Source of the DNA: Anderseniella sp963787895
GTDB lineage: Bacteria > Pseudomonadota > Alphaproteobacteria > Rhizobiales > Aestuariivirgaceae
Length of the DNA: 64,000 bases
Direction: 5' to 3'
Assembly (NCBI GenBank): GCA_963787895.1
Contig: CAWBEX010000007.1
Span: 496,001 to 560,000, forward strand
Within the stretch, counting starts at the first letter, position 1; every line of letters starts with the position of its first letter. Shown piece after piece: positions 35,732-44,517 of the stretch. The position numbers were made by a program, and so were the translations under genes. The notes below the pieces were generated by a model. It was not told where the DNA came from. It saw only the letters and a list, made by a program, of their open reading frames with translations, and ran no database searches.

Positions 35732-36921
35732 GCGCTGACAAAACCCGTTCAATGTCTTTGATGGTTGTGAGCCAGGTGGCAGTTCTCAGCCTGTGGTTTG
35801 TTTCGTCGGCCGTCCTGCCCGGCATGATGGCTGAAATTGCAATGCTGCCCTTTCAGCAGGCCGCATTATCAAGCGCCGTACAACTGGGCTTTGTCATTGG
35901 CGCATTCACTTCTGCATTGTTTGGCATCGCCGACAGGTTCGACCCGCGCCGCGTACTGTCCATCAGCGCATGCACCGCGGCACTGGCCAATCTGATGCTG
36001 GCGTTCGTTTCTCCAGATAGCCTGGCGGCGGTCCTGTTGCGCCTGGTCACCGGCGTCATGCTGGCTGGCGTGTATCCGGTAGGGATGAAAATCGTCGCCG
36101 GGTGGGGGTTGAAGGATCGCGGCCTTCTGGTGGCTTTGCTGGTAGGGGCGCTTACGCTCGGGTCTTCGCTGCCGCATCTTGCAGCGCTGCTCGGCGGTGC
36201 AGACTGGCGCGTTGCCGTATACGCAACATCTGCCGCTGCGTTCACCGGTGGTCTGTCGGTTCTGGCTGTGGGGCTTGGGCCCCATCACGCCCGTGCACCG
36301 AAGTTTTCCATTTCAGCGATTGCTCTGGTGTGGCGGGACCAGCGCATCGCCAGGGCCTATGGCGGATACCTCGGCCACATGTGGGAGTTGTACGCCATGT
36401 GGGCGTGGTTGCCGGTTGCAGCAGCAGCGTCCTATGCTGTTTCAATGCCGGAAATTGAAGCGGTCAGGCTTGCGACCTGGACTGCATTCCTCGCCATCGC
36501 GCTTGGAGCGGCAGCGTGCATATGGGCCGGCTTTGCAGCAGGCAGGATCGGTAAGGCCAACGTAGCCATCGTTGCAATGGCAGGTTCACTGATGGCCGGT
36601 CTGGCGACGGCTGCAAGCTTTGGCGGGCCATGGTGGATTACTTTCGTATTGTTCATTGTGTGGGGCATCACCATCATTCCCGACTCAGCGCAATTCTCTG
36701 CGCTGGTGGCCGATGCCAGTCCGCCACAATACGCGGGCAGCCTCATGACATTACAGACCGCACTGGGCTTTCTCCTTACGTTTGCAACGGTGCAATTGTC
36801 GCCAGTTTTTGCCAGCTGGTTTGGTTGGCAGATGCTTCTTGCAATTTTGGCATTTGGTCCAGCTGCCGGAATTGCGGCAATGTGGCCTCTGCGGGAATTG
36901 AAAGGTGAACCCAAATCATGA
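35728..36921 (+). CDS. MFS transporter
   Basis: A 397-residue protein with about 12 hydrophobic segments. The first half has the loop-2/3 type basic motif FGIADRFDPRRVLS and the second half a matching repeat. WGITIIPDSAQFSALVADASPPQYAGS in the second half resembles cyanate/NarK-like MFS carriers. Cargo unknown. It overlaps hutD and the following DMT gene by four bases each, so all three are translationally coupled. Confidence 0.85.
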   Translation: MSADKTRSMSLMVVSQVAVLSLWFVSSAVLPGMMAEIAMLPFQQAALSSAVQLGFVIGAFTSALFGIADRFDPRRVLSISACTAALANLMLAFVSPDSLAAVLLRLVTGVMLAGVYPVGMKIVAGWGLKDRGLLVALLVGALTLGSSLPHLAALLGGADWRVAVYATSAAAFTGGLSVLAVGLGPHHARAPKFSISAIALVWRDQRIARAYGGYLGHMWELYAMWAWLPVAAAASYAVSMPEIEAVRLATWTAFLAIALGAAACIWAGFAAGRIGKANVAIVAMAGSLMAGLATAASFGGPWWITFVLFIVWGITIIPDSAQFSALVADASPPQYAGSLMTLQTALGFLLTFATVQLSPVFASWFGWQMLLAILAFGPAAGIAAMWPLRELKGEPKS

Positions 36922-37868
36922 GTCAGTCACAGAGATTGGCGGTCATGTTTGCGCCTGTCGTGTTTCTGCTGCTCTGGTCAGGTGGTTACGCCATGGCAAA
37001 ACTGGGTCTGCGGCATGCCGAGCCAATGACTTTCCTGGCCCTGCGCTATGCGTGTGTTCTCCTGATCATGTGGCCGGTCTATTTGATCATGCGTCCGAAA
37101 TTACCGCTCAAGCTGGTCTCCTGGTTGCACCTTGCAGTCACCGGACTGCTGATGCAGGCAGTCTACTTCGGGTTTTCCTATCTGGCGTTTGCCGACGGGC
37201 TGTCAGCTGGCGGCGTCGCTCTGATAGTGTCGCTGCAGCCAATTCTGGTGGCTATCGCTGCTCCCGTCTTTGTCAGTGAACAAGTGTCGAGGTATCGCTG
37301 GGTGGGGCTGTTGCTTGGCCTTGCTGGCGCTGCTCTGGTCATCTGGTCCAGGCAGGAAATCTCGACCAGTTCCTGGGCCGGCTTGGTCTATGCAGTCATC
37401 GCACTTGCTGCCATGTCTGCTGGCGCGATTTATGAAAAGCGGTTTGGCGTGAAACAGCACGTCGTAACCTCCACAATCGTTCAGTTCACTGTCGGGTTGC
37501 TGGTCATCCTGCCCATCGCCATCGTGCGCGAAAGACTATGGGTCGAGTTTGTGCCGGAGCTTTATGTTGCGCTGGCGTATCTGGTGGTAGGGAATTCGAT
37601 CATTGCCATTTCTTTGTTGCTCTACCTCATACGGGCAGGCGAAGTCAGCCGCGTCTCAGCCCTGTTGTTTCTGGTGCCGCCGGCGGCGTCTCTGCTGGCG
37701 TGGTTGGTGTTGGGTGAAGAAATGCCGCCACTCGCCTGGGTTGGCATGTTGCTGGCAGGCGCGGGCGTGTTGATGGCGTCCCGCAAGAAAACGGCAGCCG
37801 CAAAGGTCAGAACCGCTCCGTCACCTTCTCGTCGGCCGGACCGGCACCGCGCTCGGACAAGCGCTTGA
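36918..37868 (+). CDS. DMT superfamily (EamA) transporter
   Basis: A 316-residue protein with about 10 helices and two EamA repeats: LLWSGGYAMAKLGLRHAEPMTFLALRY at the front and LFLVPPAASLLAWLVLGE near the end. The basic tail (about 295-316, KKTAAAKVRTAPSPSRRPDRHRARTSA) is encoded across the 3' end of the convergent LOG gene. Last gene of the cysS-cimA-hutD-MFS run. Cargo unknown. Confidence 0.83.
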   Translation: MSQSQRLAVMFAPVVFLLLWSGGYAMAKLGLRHAEPMTFLALRYACVLLIMWPVYLIMRPKLPLKLVSWLHLAVTGLLMQAVYFGFSYLAFADGLSAGGVALIVSLQPILVAIAAPVFVSEQVSRYRWVGLLLGLAGAALVIWSRQEISTSSWAGLVYAVIALAAMSAGAIYEKRFGVKQHVVTSTIVQFTVGLLVILPIAIVRERLWVEFVPELYVALAYLVVGNSIIAISLLLYLIRAGEVSRVSALLFLVPPAASLLAWLVLGEEMPPLAWVGMLLAGAGVLMASRKKTAAAKVRTAPSPSRRPDRHRARTSA

Positions 37869-38427
37869 GGAAGGTCGGGACGATGTTTGCTGCCTCTTCG
37901 ACCACATCCAGGTGCACTTCCAGCCCCTCCCTGATGAACTTCTCCTCGCGCATGTGATGGATCAACTCCAGCAGGGGGTCCCAGTAGTGCTCGATATTGG
38001 CGATGATAATTGGTTTGTTGTGCTGGGCCAGCTGCGCCCATGTGGCAATCTCCACCAGTTCTTCAAGAGTACCGATGCCGCCGGGAAGGGCGACAAATCC
38101 CGAAGCGCGCTCAAACATCATCATCTTGCGCTGGTGCATGTCGTCAACTTCAATCAGCTCATGGGTCCCGACTTCCAGCATGCGTTCCCGCTTTACCAGA
38201 AAATTTGGAATGATGCCGGTAACGTGTGCACCACCAGCAATTACGCTGCGCGCCACTTCACCCATGAGCCCAATGCTGCCTCCACCATAGACAAGTCCAA
38301 TGCCGTGTCTGGCCATTGATGTGCCCAGATCGTTGGCTGCTTTCATGTAAGCTGGTGACTTGCCTTCGCCGGATCCGCAATAAACACACAATGAATGCGC
38401 AGAATCATTTCGTTTCTTGGATGTCAT
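37807..38427 (-). CDS. LOG family protein (TIGR00730 Rossmann fold)
   Basis: A 206-residue protein of the lysine-decarboxylase-like (LOG) family. Motifs are SLCVYCGSGEG at the start, GLVYGGGSIGLMGEVA, the metal/catalytic stretch MHQRKMMMFE and LPGGIGTLEELVEI. Many such enzymes are cytokinin riboside 5'-monophosphate phosphoribohydrolases that release adenine-type bases from nucleotides. Real substrate unproven here. ATG 38427 is preferred over 38445. Its 3' end overlaps the DMT transporter by 62 bp on the opposite strand. Confidence 0.87.
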   Translation of the reverse strand: MTSKKRNDSAHSLCVYCGSGEGKSPAYMKAANDLGTSMARHGIGLVYGGGSIGLMGEVARSVIAGGAHVTGIIPNFLVKRERMLEVGTHELIEVDDMHQRKMMMFERASGFVALPGGIGTLEELVEIATWAQLAQHNKPIIIANIEHYWDPLLELIHHMREEKFIREGLEVHLDVVEEAANIVPTFLKRLSERGAGPADEKVTERF

Positions 38428-38576
38428 CGCGCGATACTGGCACAACCTGTGCTGTCTGCGTCAAGTATTGCTTGTGTAGTGCCTGCGGCATCTGCACCTG
38501 CAATCAGGCATTGTTTGCACGCTCCTTCTCTGAGCACTATGTTTAGGCTCGAAGATGAGATGCAACAGGAAGCAAA

Positions 38577-40319
38577 ATGAAGCCCATTGTATTGTTTAGC
38601 TCGCTTGCAGTTTTGTGTGCAGGTGGATTACTGGCACTCAGTTATGAGGGCTGGCAGGATGAACCATCCGCGCTTTCGTCTTTGGCTGGCGGCTCGGAAT
38701 CCGTGAAAGTCAAGTCTGCTGATGCCGTTTCAAATGACCAATCGGCTTCTGCAGGCGCTGAAAAGGAACCAACCCCTTCAGCTGCCGAAGAAAAGCCCGC
38801 TGAAACCGGTGTTGCGGCGCTGGACACAACCAAGCCAGAAATTGATGGCGGGGCTGTGCAACAGCCAGCATCTGAAGTGCAGGCATCGACCAACAAGAAT
38901 GGTGAGCAAGCCCTGGCCGATGCACCGGCCAGTTTTGACATGGTTCGTGTAGAAGAAGACGGCTCAGCTGTGTTCGCCGGGCGTGCTGCATCTGGCTCGA
39001 AAGTCAGCATTTTGCTTGGTGAAAGCGTGATTGGTGAGGTAACTGCTTCAGATCGTGGCGAATGGGTTTTTGTGCCTGAAACTGCATTGGAAAAAGGTGC
39101 GCACCAGATTCAACTCAAGGAAGTTACTGTTACTGGAAATGTTCGGCTTTCTGAACAGACGATTGCACTTACTGTGCCGGAGAAGCCAGGCAACATGCCG
39201 ATAATTGTGCTGAGTGAAACCGCCAAGCCATCAAAGGTTCTGCAACAACCCGATGCGTCAACTGCCCAGGAAACACAGGTTGCCGCAGCCAGGTCTGATC
39301 AAACCGCCGCCGCCACTGAGTTGGAGCCAACAGCGACTACGCCTGAAACTGCAAACCAATCGGTTGAGACCGGCGGGGTAACGCAGAATGCCGACCAAGA
39401 TGTGAACGTCAAGCCAGCGCCTCAACAGCCCGCAGCCGAGCAGCAGGCTAAGACCACGGAGCCTGTATCGCAGCCGAACCAGCAACTGAGAGTTGAAGTG
39501 GTCGATTACGATGACGCTGGCCGGACATTGTTTTCCGGTCGCGCCGCGCCTGGGTCCCGGATAAGGGTTTATGTGGACGACGCATTCTCGGGTGAAGCCA
39601 AGGCAAGTGCAGACGGCACCTGGGCGCTCGCTGCTGGCGCTGAAATCAAACCTGGATCCCATGCGCTGCGCGCTGATCAGCTGGCAGATAGTGGTTCCGT
39701 CGACCAGCGCATCGAATTGCCGTTCTTCAGGGAGTCCAGCAGCCGGATTGCCAGCTTGCGGGCCCAGCGAGAACAAGTGCAGGGCGAAGATCAACTGCAA
39801 GCACTTGATAGCGATGAGAGGGTAGCCTCAGCTCAAACTCTCGGTATTGCAAGAGACAGCGAACCGGATGTCGAAATTCTTGTGCCGTCTGAACCGAAGC
39901 AAACCGCAACGGGGCAGGCTGAACAACCGGCTGCCGAACCCCAGCCAGCAGTAACACAAGAGCCCACCCAGGAAGCGGCGGTCAAACCGGAACCTGAGCA
40001 GGCCGCCTCTGCACCAGCCCAGGGCGTTGCAGCCGCATCCGAACCTGAGCAGGTGGCGGCAGCCCCAGCTCAACAAGAGCAGGTGGATCAGCAGGCAGCC
40101 ACCGGCAAGGTTGTAATTCAGCCTGGCAACAACCTGTGGCAGATTTCCCGCGTCATCTACGGCAAGGGACACCAGTACACAGTGATCTATGAAGCGAACA
40201 AGGACCAGATCCGTAACCCTGACCGCATCTATCCTGGCCAGATATTCGAGACGCCGGGTTCCAGCTCACCTGAATCGATTGATCCCGAATGCAAACAGCC
40301 ACTGGCGCAATGCCAGTAG
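38577..40319 (+). CDS. LysM domain protein with two Ig-like repeats
   Basis: A 580-residue envelope protein. A hydrophobic N-terminus (VLFSSLAVLCAGGLLALSY) may be an anchor or an uncleaved signal. Two similar beta domains lie near residues 120-190 (VRVEEDGSAVFAGRAASGSKVSILLGES) and 305-365 (VEVVDYDDAGRTLFSGRAAPGSRIRVYV). They are joined by Gln/Ala/Glu/Pro-rich low-complexity linkers. The C-terminus has one LysM domain (about 525-570, GNNLWQISRVIYGKGHQYTVIYEANK...PDRIYPGQIF) for peptidoglycan binding. A periplasmic cell-wall binding role is likely. Confidence 0.82.
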   Translation: MKPIVLFSSLAVLCAGGLLALSYEGWQDEPSALSSLAGGSESVKVKSADAVSNDQSASAGAEKEPTPSAAEEKPAETGVAALDTTKPEIDGGAVQQPASEVQASTNKNGEQALADAPASFDMVRVEEDGSAVFAGRAASGSKVSILLGESVIGEVTASDRGEWVFVPETALEKGAHQIQLKEVTVTGNVRLSEQTIALTVPEKPGNMPIIVLSETAKPSKVLQQPDASTAQETQVAAARSDQTAAATELEPTATTPETANQSVETGGVTQNADQDVNVKPAPQQPAAEQQAKTTEPVSQPNQQLRVEVVDYDDAGRTLFSGRAAPGSRIRVYVDDAFSGEAKASADGTWALAAGAEIKPGSHALRADQLADSGSVDQRIELPFFRESSSRIASLRAQREQVQGEDQLQALDSDERVASAQTLGIARDSEPDVEILVPSEPKQTATGQAEQPAAEPQPAVTQEPTQEAAVKPEPEQAASAPAQGVAAASEPEQVAAAPAQQEQVDQQAATGKVVIQPGNNLWQISRVIYGKGHQYTVIYEANKDQIRNPDRIYPGQIFETPGSSSPESIDPECKQPLAQCQ

Positions 40320-40334
40320 CTCCTTGCTCGTTCT

Positions 40335-40823
40335 TCAATGCGCGTGCGTGGCTGTGCCGTCACCGACAATCACGTTGAGGTCCACTGGTCCCGCCTTTTG
40401 GAAGGTCAGCGTCAGCGCGATGGTGGTACCCTTTTCAGGCTTTTTTGCCACGTCGAAGATCATGATGTGATAACCGCCCGACTTGAACTCGGTAACACCG
40501 TTGGCGGCAATGTCGATGGCTTCAGTCTCGCGCATCTTCATTACTCCGTTGTCGTTGATGTGCGTGTGCAGCTCGACGCGCTCCGAAATGGGCGATGTTG
40601 CCTTGATGAGCCGGTCTGCATCGCCCTTGTTGTGGATAGTCAGAAAGATGCCGCCAGGCCGGTTGTCCAGCAGAAACCGCGCAGAGGCATTGCTGATGGA
40701 AATGTTGCCACTTGATGCCAGCACCTGCATCTCTGTGTGGTCGTTCATTTGTACATGCTGCACGACGAAGTACCCGCCTGCGATGACAAGTGCCGCTACG
40801 CCGGCAAGAAGTAGTTTTTTCAT
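40335..40823 (-). CDS. PCuAC-type periplasmic copper chaperone
   Basis: A 162-residue secreted protein with an N-terminal signal/anchor (MKKLLLAGVAALVIAGGYFV). It has the copper site H-x10-M-x21-H-x-M exactly: His86, Met97, His119 and Met121. PCuAC proteins carry Cu(I) to the CuA site of cytochrome oxidase. It is downstream of, and on the same strand as, the DUF2946 gene (78 bp apart), consistent with shared copper handling. Confidence 0.9.
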   Translation of the reverse strand: MKKLLLAGVAALVIAGGYFVVQHVQMNDHTEMQVLASSGNISISNASARFLLDNRPGGIFLTIHNKGDADRLIKATSPISERVELHTHINDNGVMKMRETEAIDIAANGVTEFKSGGYHIMIFDVAKKPEKGTTIALTLTFQKAGPVDLNVIVGDGTATHAH

Positions 40824-40901
40824 TGATCGTATGTCCTTGAACTTGGGTTATGGCTGAACGCAAAACGATGCGCGGTACAGCCCTGGCAACTGATGGATTG
40901 T

Positions 40902-41309
40902 TCAAGTCACGGCAGGAGGTGCGCGCGGGCCTGTTCCCGTTCCGGCCTTTCGCACAGGCATATGCGGAGTTTCAGTTGGCGGCCGGTGAGCGTCCATACC
41001 AGTCAACTCCGGCATGCCTATAAAGCCGGTTCCGGAGCCTGGCAGCACTGATCCTGCAAATGCAGAGCACAACGCACCACATGGGCATTCACAATCTGTA
41101 TGTGGTTCTCCGCCTTGATCGGGTCCGTTGCTCGGCCACACGATGGACTTTGGGCCTTCGGGAGTGCAGATGATTATCTGGCCTGCAGCGGTGGCCTTTG
41201 CATCCATGCGTGCCATGGCGCTGGCAGCAAGTGTTGCCTGCAGCATGATGGCGAGGACGAGCGTCACTCGTATCGCAGCTTGGCCAGCAAAGTGGCGGAA
41301 CGCTTTCAT
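40902..41309 (-). CDS. DUF2946-like secreted Cys-rich protein
   Basis: A protein of about 135 residues with a signal segment (FAGQAAIRVTLVLAIMLQATLAASAMA). A Cys-rich core HTDCECPCGALCSAF resembles the DUF2946 / copper-linked small protein family. The C-terminal half is Pro/Gly/Thr-rich and variable. ATG 41309 is chosen to put the signal at the N-terminus; an upstream start at 41417 would cross the arsR start. It is divergent from arsR and shares its operator region, so metal control is likely. Family assignment moderate. Confidence 0.6.
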   Translation of the reverse strand: MKAFRHFAGQAAIRVTLVLAIMLQATLAASAMARMDAKATAAGQIIICTPEGPKSIVWPSNGPDQGGEPHTDCECPCGALCSAFAGSVLPGSGTGFIGMPELTGMDAHRPPTETPHMPVRKAGTGTGPRAPPAVT

Positions 41310-41373
41310 GTGCTGCTTTTGCCACCTGCGGCAGCATGGAGCCATGCGGCATAGGGCCCTTGCACAACGGAGC

Positions 41374-41402
41374 TTCATCGTATATCGTCGATTTACGATG
41401 AA
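41374..41402. promoter_or_regulatory. Perfect 9-bp inverted repeat, probable ArsR operator
   Basis: TTCATCGTA (41374-41382) and TACGATGAA (41394-41402) are exact reverse complements separated by 11 bases. The element covers the arsR start ATG at 41398 and lies 65 bp upstream of the divergent DUF2946 start. Two-fold symmetric sites of this size are usual for ArsR/SmtB repressors, so self-control plus control of the divergent gene is the natural reading. Confidence 0.7.
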
Positions 41403-41736
41403 TATGGGGATGATCAATGTTGGTTCCGAAGACGATCAGCTTGCTGGCGTAATGTCGGCACTTGGCCACCCGGCACGGCTCGCAATTCTCAACCGGCTGG
41501 CCTGTTGTGACGCGTGTTGCTGCAAGGAAGTGGTGCAGCATCTGGATCTTGCGCAGTCCACCGTATCACAACACCTCAAGGTACTGGTGCAGGCAGGTCT
41601 TGTGTCCTATGAACCTCGCAGGCCCCAGTCGCGTTATGTCTTGAACAGAGACGCCATGCTGGCGCTTTCACGATCTGTCGCCGGCCTCGTAGAAGCCTGT
41701 TGTGGGTCATCATCGTGCAACGACAATGACAGCTAA
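41398..41736 (+). CDS. ArsR family metal-responsive repressor
   Basis: A 112-residue winged helix protein. MSALGHPARLAILNRL opens the domain, and the recognition helix is STVSQHLKVLVQAGLV. Unusually many cysteines occur: CCDACCCKEVV in the alpha-3 helix position of ArsR-type ELCVCDL sites, and a second group CCGSSSC at the C-terminus. Both are plausible thiol sites for As(III), Sb(III) or a soft metal. The start is uncertain (ATG 41398, 41404 or 41410). It is followed 18 bp later by an Atm1-type exporter. Confidence 0.85.
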   Translation: MNMGMINVGSEDDQLAGVMSALGHPARLAILNRLACCDACCCKEVVQHLDLAQSTVSQHLKVLVQAGLVSYEPRRPQSRYVLNRDAMLALSRSVAGLVEACCGSSSCNDNDS

Positions 41737-41754
41737 GCTGAAAGCATTTCCGCA

Positions 41755-43641
41755 TTGACTGAAAAGACCGTATCAGCCGAAAGCGGCTCCACGCTCAAGA
41801 CCGTGCGTAATCTGTGGCCTTATATGTGGCCGTCAGACAGGCCAGACCTGAAGATGCGCGTGGTGTGGGCAACGCTGTTTCTGGTGTTGTCCAAGTTCGT
41901 GCTGATCCTTGTCCCGTACTTCTTCAAGTATGCGACCGATGCTTTGAACGGCAACCTGAAAGCACCCGCACTGCTGCCAGACTGGCTGCTCGCGCCGGTC
42001 ATGCTGGTGCTTGCCTACAATGTGGCGCGTGTAACACAGTGGGGTTTCAACCAGTTGCGTGATGCACTGTTTGCCCGCGTTGGGCAGCACGCCGTGCGTC
42101 AGCTTGCCTTCAGAACGTTCCAGCATATGCACAAGCTGTCGCTGCGCTTTCACCTCGAAAGGCGCACGGGCGGCCTCTCGCGTGTCATTGAGCGCGGCAC
42201 CAAGGGCATTGAAACAATTGTGCGCTTCACCATCTTGTCGACCGCCCCGACGATACTGGAGTTTGCTCTTACGGCAATCATATTCGCTTTTGCATATGGT
42301 TGGAGTTATGTGGCCGTCATAGCTGCGGTTGTATGGCTCTACTCGTGGTTCACGGTCCGTGCCAGCGACTGGCGTATCAACATTCGCCGCGACATGAACA
42401 ATTCGGACAACGATGCCAACACCAAGGCTATCGACAGCCTGCTGAATTTCGAGACCGTGAAATACTTCGGCAACGAGGAGATGGAAGCAAGGCGTTTCGA
42501 TAGCTCCATGCAGCGCTACGAGGCTGCTGCAACCAAGACATGGACATCGCTGGGCTGGCTAAACTTCGGTCAAGGTCTGATCTTTGGTATTGGCATGTTG
42601 ATTGTCATGGTGATGTCTGCACTTGAGGTGCAAAAGGGCAATCAGACGCTCGGCGACTTCGTATTTATCAACACGATGCTGATGCAGCTGTCTATCCCGC
42701 TGAACTTCATCGGTTTTGTCTACCGCGAGATCCGCCAGGGGCTTGCAGACATCGAGCAGATGTTCGACTTGTTGAGTGTTGAAGCCGAAATCAAGGATGC
42801 TCCCGATGCCAAACCTCTGAAGGTCAGCACCGGTGTCATCCGCTTTGACGATGTAAGTTTCAGCTATGACGAAGAGCGCAGTATCCTGAGGCGCCTCGAT
42901 TTCGAAGTGCCCGCAGGCCAGACTTTTGCCATTGTCGGGCCCTCTGGTGCAGGCAAATCGACCATTTCGCGGTTGCTGTATCGCTTTTATGATGTCACGT
43001 CCGGCAGCATTTCCATTGACGGTCAGGACATACGCGACGTAACGCAGAAATCACTTCGAGCCACCATTGGCATGGTGCCGCAGGACACGGTGCTGTTTAA
43101 CGATACCATCCGCTACAACATTCGCTACGGCAGGCCGGACGCGACCGATGCAGAGTTGGAGACGGCTGCAAAGCTGGCTCAGGTGCACGATTTTGTGCAG
43201 AGCCTGCCTGACGGCTATGAAGCAATGGTTGGCGAACGCGGGCTCAAGCTTTCAGGTGGCGAGAAACAGCGCGTGTCGATTGCCCGCACGATTCTCAAAG
43301 GCCCGCCGATCCTTATCCTCGATGAGGCAACCTCTGCCCTTGATACCATGACTGAACGCGAGATCCAGGCCGCGCTGAAGCAGGTCGCTAAAGGTCGCAC
43401 CACACTGGTCATTGCGCATCGTCTGTCCACCGTAGTCGATGCCGACCAGATTATCGTACTGGGAGAAGGCCGCATCGCAGAGCGCGGGACTCATGCCGAA
43501 CTTCTTGCCTCCAATGGCATCTATGCATCCATGTGGAACCGCCAGCGTGAAGCTGATGAAGCTTTGCGCAAGCTGGCTGAAAACTATGAGGCACGCGGCA
43601 TGACCGCTGAACAGCTGGCGCTCAGTCTCAAGGACAAATAG
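41755..43641 (+). CDS. Atm1-type ABC exporter (fused permease-ATPase)
   Basis: A 628-residue half-transporter with an N-terminal six-helix membrane domain (to about 330) and a C-terminal ATPase: Walker A GPSGAGKST near 400, signature LSGGEKQR near 500, Walker B ILIDEATS-like ILILDEATSA near 520 and H-loop IAHRLSTV. The size and the RFHLERRTGGLSRVIERGTKGIE segment fit the Atm1/HMT1 subfamily, which exports glutathione-bound metal or persulfide species. TTG 41755 is the start given by the frame; its ribosome site is weak. Placed behind arsR, it is probably the metal efflux arm of that regulon. Confidence 0.87.
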   Translation: MTEKTVSAESGSTLKTVRNLWPYMWPSDRPDLKMRVVWATLFLVLSKFVLILVPYFFKYATDALNGNLKAPALLPDWLLAPVMLVLAYNVARVTQWGFNQLRDALFARVGQHAVRQLAFRTFQHMHKLSLRFHLERRTGGLSRVIERGTKGIETIVRFTILSTAPTILEFALTAIIFAFAYGWSYVAVIAAVVWLYSWFTVRASDWRINIRRDMNNSDNDANTKAIDSLLNFETVKYFGNEEMEARRFDSSMQRYEAAATKTWTSLGWLNFGQGLIFGIGMLIVMVMSALEVQKGNQTLGDFVFINTMLMQLSIPLNFIGFVYREIRQGLADIEQMFDLLSVEAEIKDAPDAKPLKVSTGVIRFDDVSFSYDEERSILRRLDFEVPAGQTFAIVGPSGAGKSTISRLLYRFYDVTSGSISIDGQDIRDVTQKSLRATIGMVPQDTVLFNDTIRYNIRYGRPDATDAELETAAKLAQVHDFVQSLPDGYEAMVGERGLKLSGGEKQRVSIARTILKGPPILILDEATSALDTMTEREIQAALKQVAKGRTTLVIAHRLSTVVDADQIIVLGEGRIAERGTHAELLASNGIYASMWNRQREADEALRKLAENYEARGMTAEQLALSLKDK

Positions 43642-43928
43642 TCAGGCTTTGAAACTTTTATCTTTCTGCTTCACTGTTTGTGAACCATGCAAAAATATAC
43701 GATCCGCGGCAATGAACGCCAGCGTTGCATTCGACTAAAATTTTCTACTTGTTAAATGTTGGTCGCCAGTTTGATCACGTCACAAGGAATTGGTTCCATG
43801 TGATGGTTCTACCAACAGAGATTCGCATCAAAAGCGGGCCTGCGGGCAGGAGCCGGGAGAGCAGGGTCGTATCGCACCTGAAGGGTAAGAACAGGCGCGG
43901 TATGGCGTTACAAACAGGGGACAAACAA

Positions 43929-44384
43929 ATGCTCATCACCAATCTACCGCATATTTCCGGCTATGATATTGAAATGACACACGGCATGGTTTCAACCACC
44001 GTATCGCTCACGCGACGTGTCATGAAGTCCAGCATGGGCGGCGCCCGCGTTGCACACGAGTCAGGCTGCGACGGTTTTTCAGCCGAGCTTGAAGCTGCAC
44101 GCAAACAGGCATTCAAGGAACTTGAAAAGCAGGCCCAGAAGCTGGAGGCAACTGCTGTTATCGGAGTGGCTGAAAACTTGCAGCGCATCGGTGAGAACGG
44201 CTTCATGCTGCTGCTTTCGGGCACTGCAGTTGATCTCGTGAAGGCACCTCCAGTTGCGGTTGCTGCGACGCAAGGCCCTGCGCAGCAGCACATCGTGTAT
44301 GTCCAGGCTGAGCAGTTTGAGCCGGAGATCGTTAAAGCGACAGTGCGTGACAACGTGATCTATCCGCAGTTCGTGCGCGGTTGA
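43929..44384 (+). CDS. YbjQ/DUF74 heavy-metal-binding domain protein
   Basis: A 151-residue protein. The first half has the YbjQ pattern: ITNLPHISGYDIEMTHGMVSTTVSLTRR, LEAARKQAFKELEKQAQKLEATAVIGV. The last 40 residues are less conserved. The family name suggests metal binding but activity is unknown; related domains form pentamers. ATG 43929 has AGGGGA about 8 bases upstream, which decides it over earlier in-frame starts. The 287 bp before it show no gene. Confidence 0.72.
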   Translation: MLITNLPHISGYDIEMTHGMVSTTVSLTRRVMKSSMGGARVAHESGCDGFSAELEAARKQAFKELEKQAQKLEATAVIGVAENLQRIGENGFMLLLSGTAVDLVKAPPVAVAATQGPAQQHIVYVQAEQFEPEIVKATVRDNVIYPQFVRG

Positions 44385-44517
44385 AGATATAGGCGGCAAT
44401 TGCGCAGTCTGAATTGCGGATGGGGCTTGCCGGCCGGCTTCATTGCCGCTTGCACGATGTGCGGTAGCACTCTACCTAAGGGGCGGTTTTCCGCTTGGTA
44501 AAGGTATTGGCGCGCCC

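Noticed and set aside
43642..43928. tRNA or small RNA gene
   Set aside because: No cloverleaf, no terminator-like hairpin; only an AT-rich leader of the YbjQ gene.
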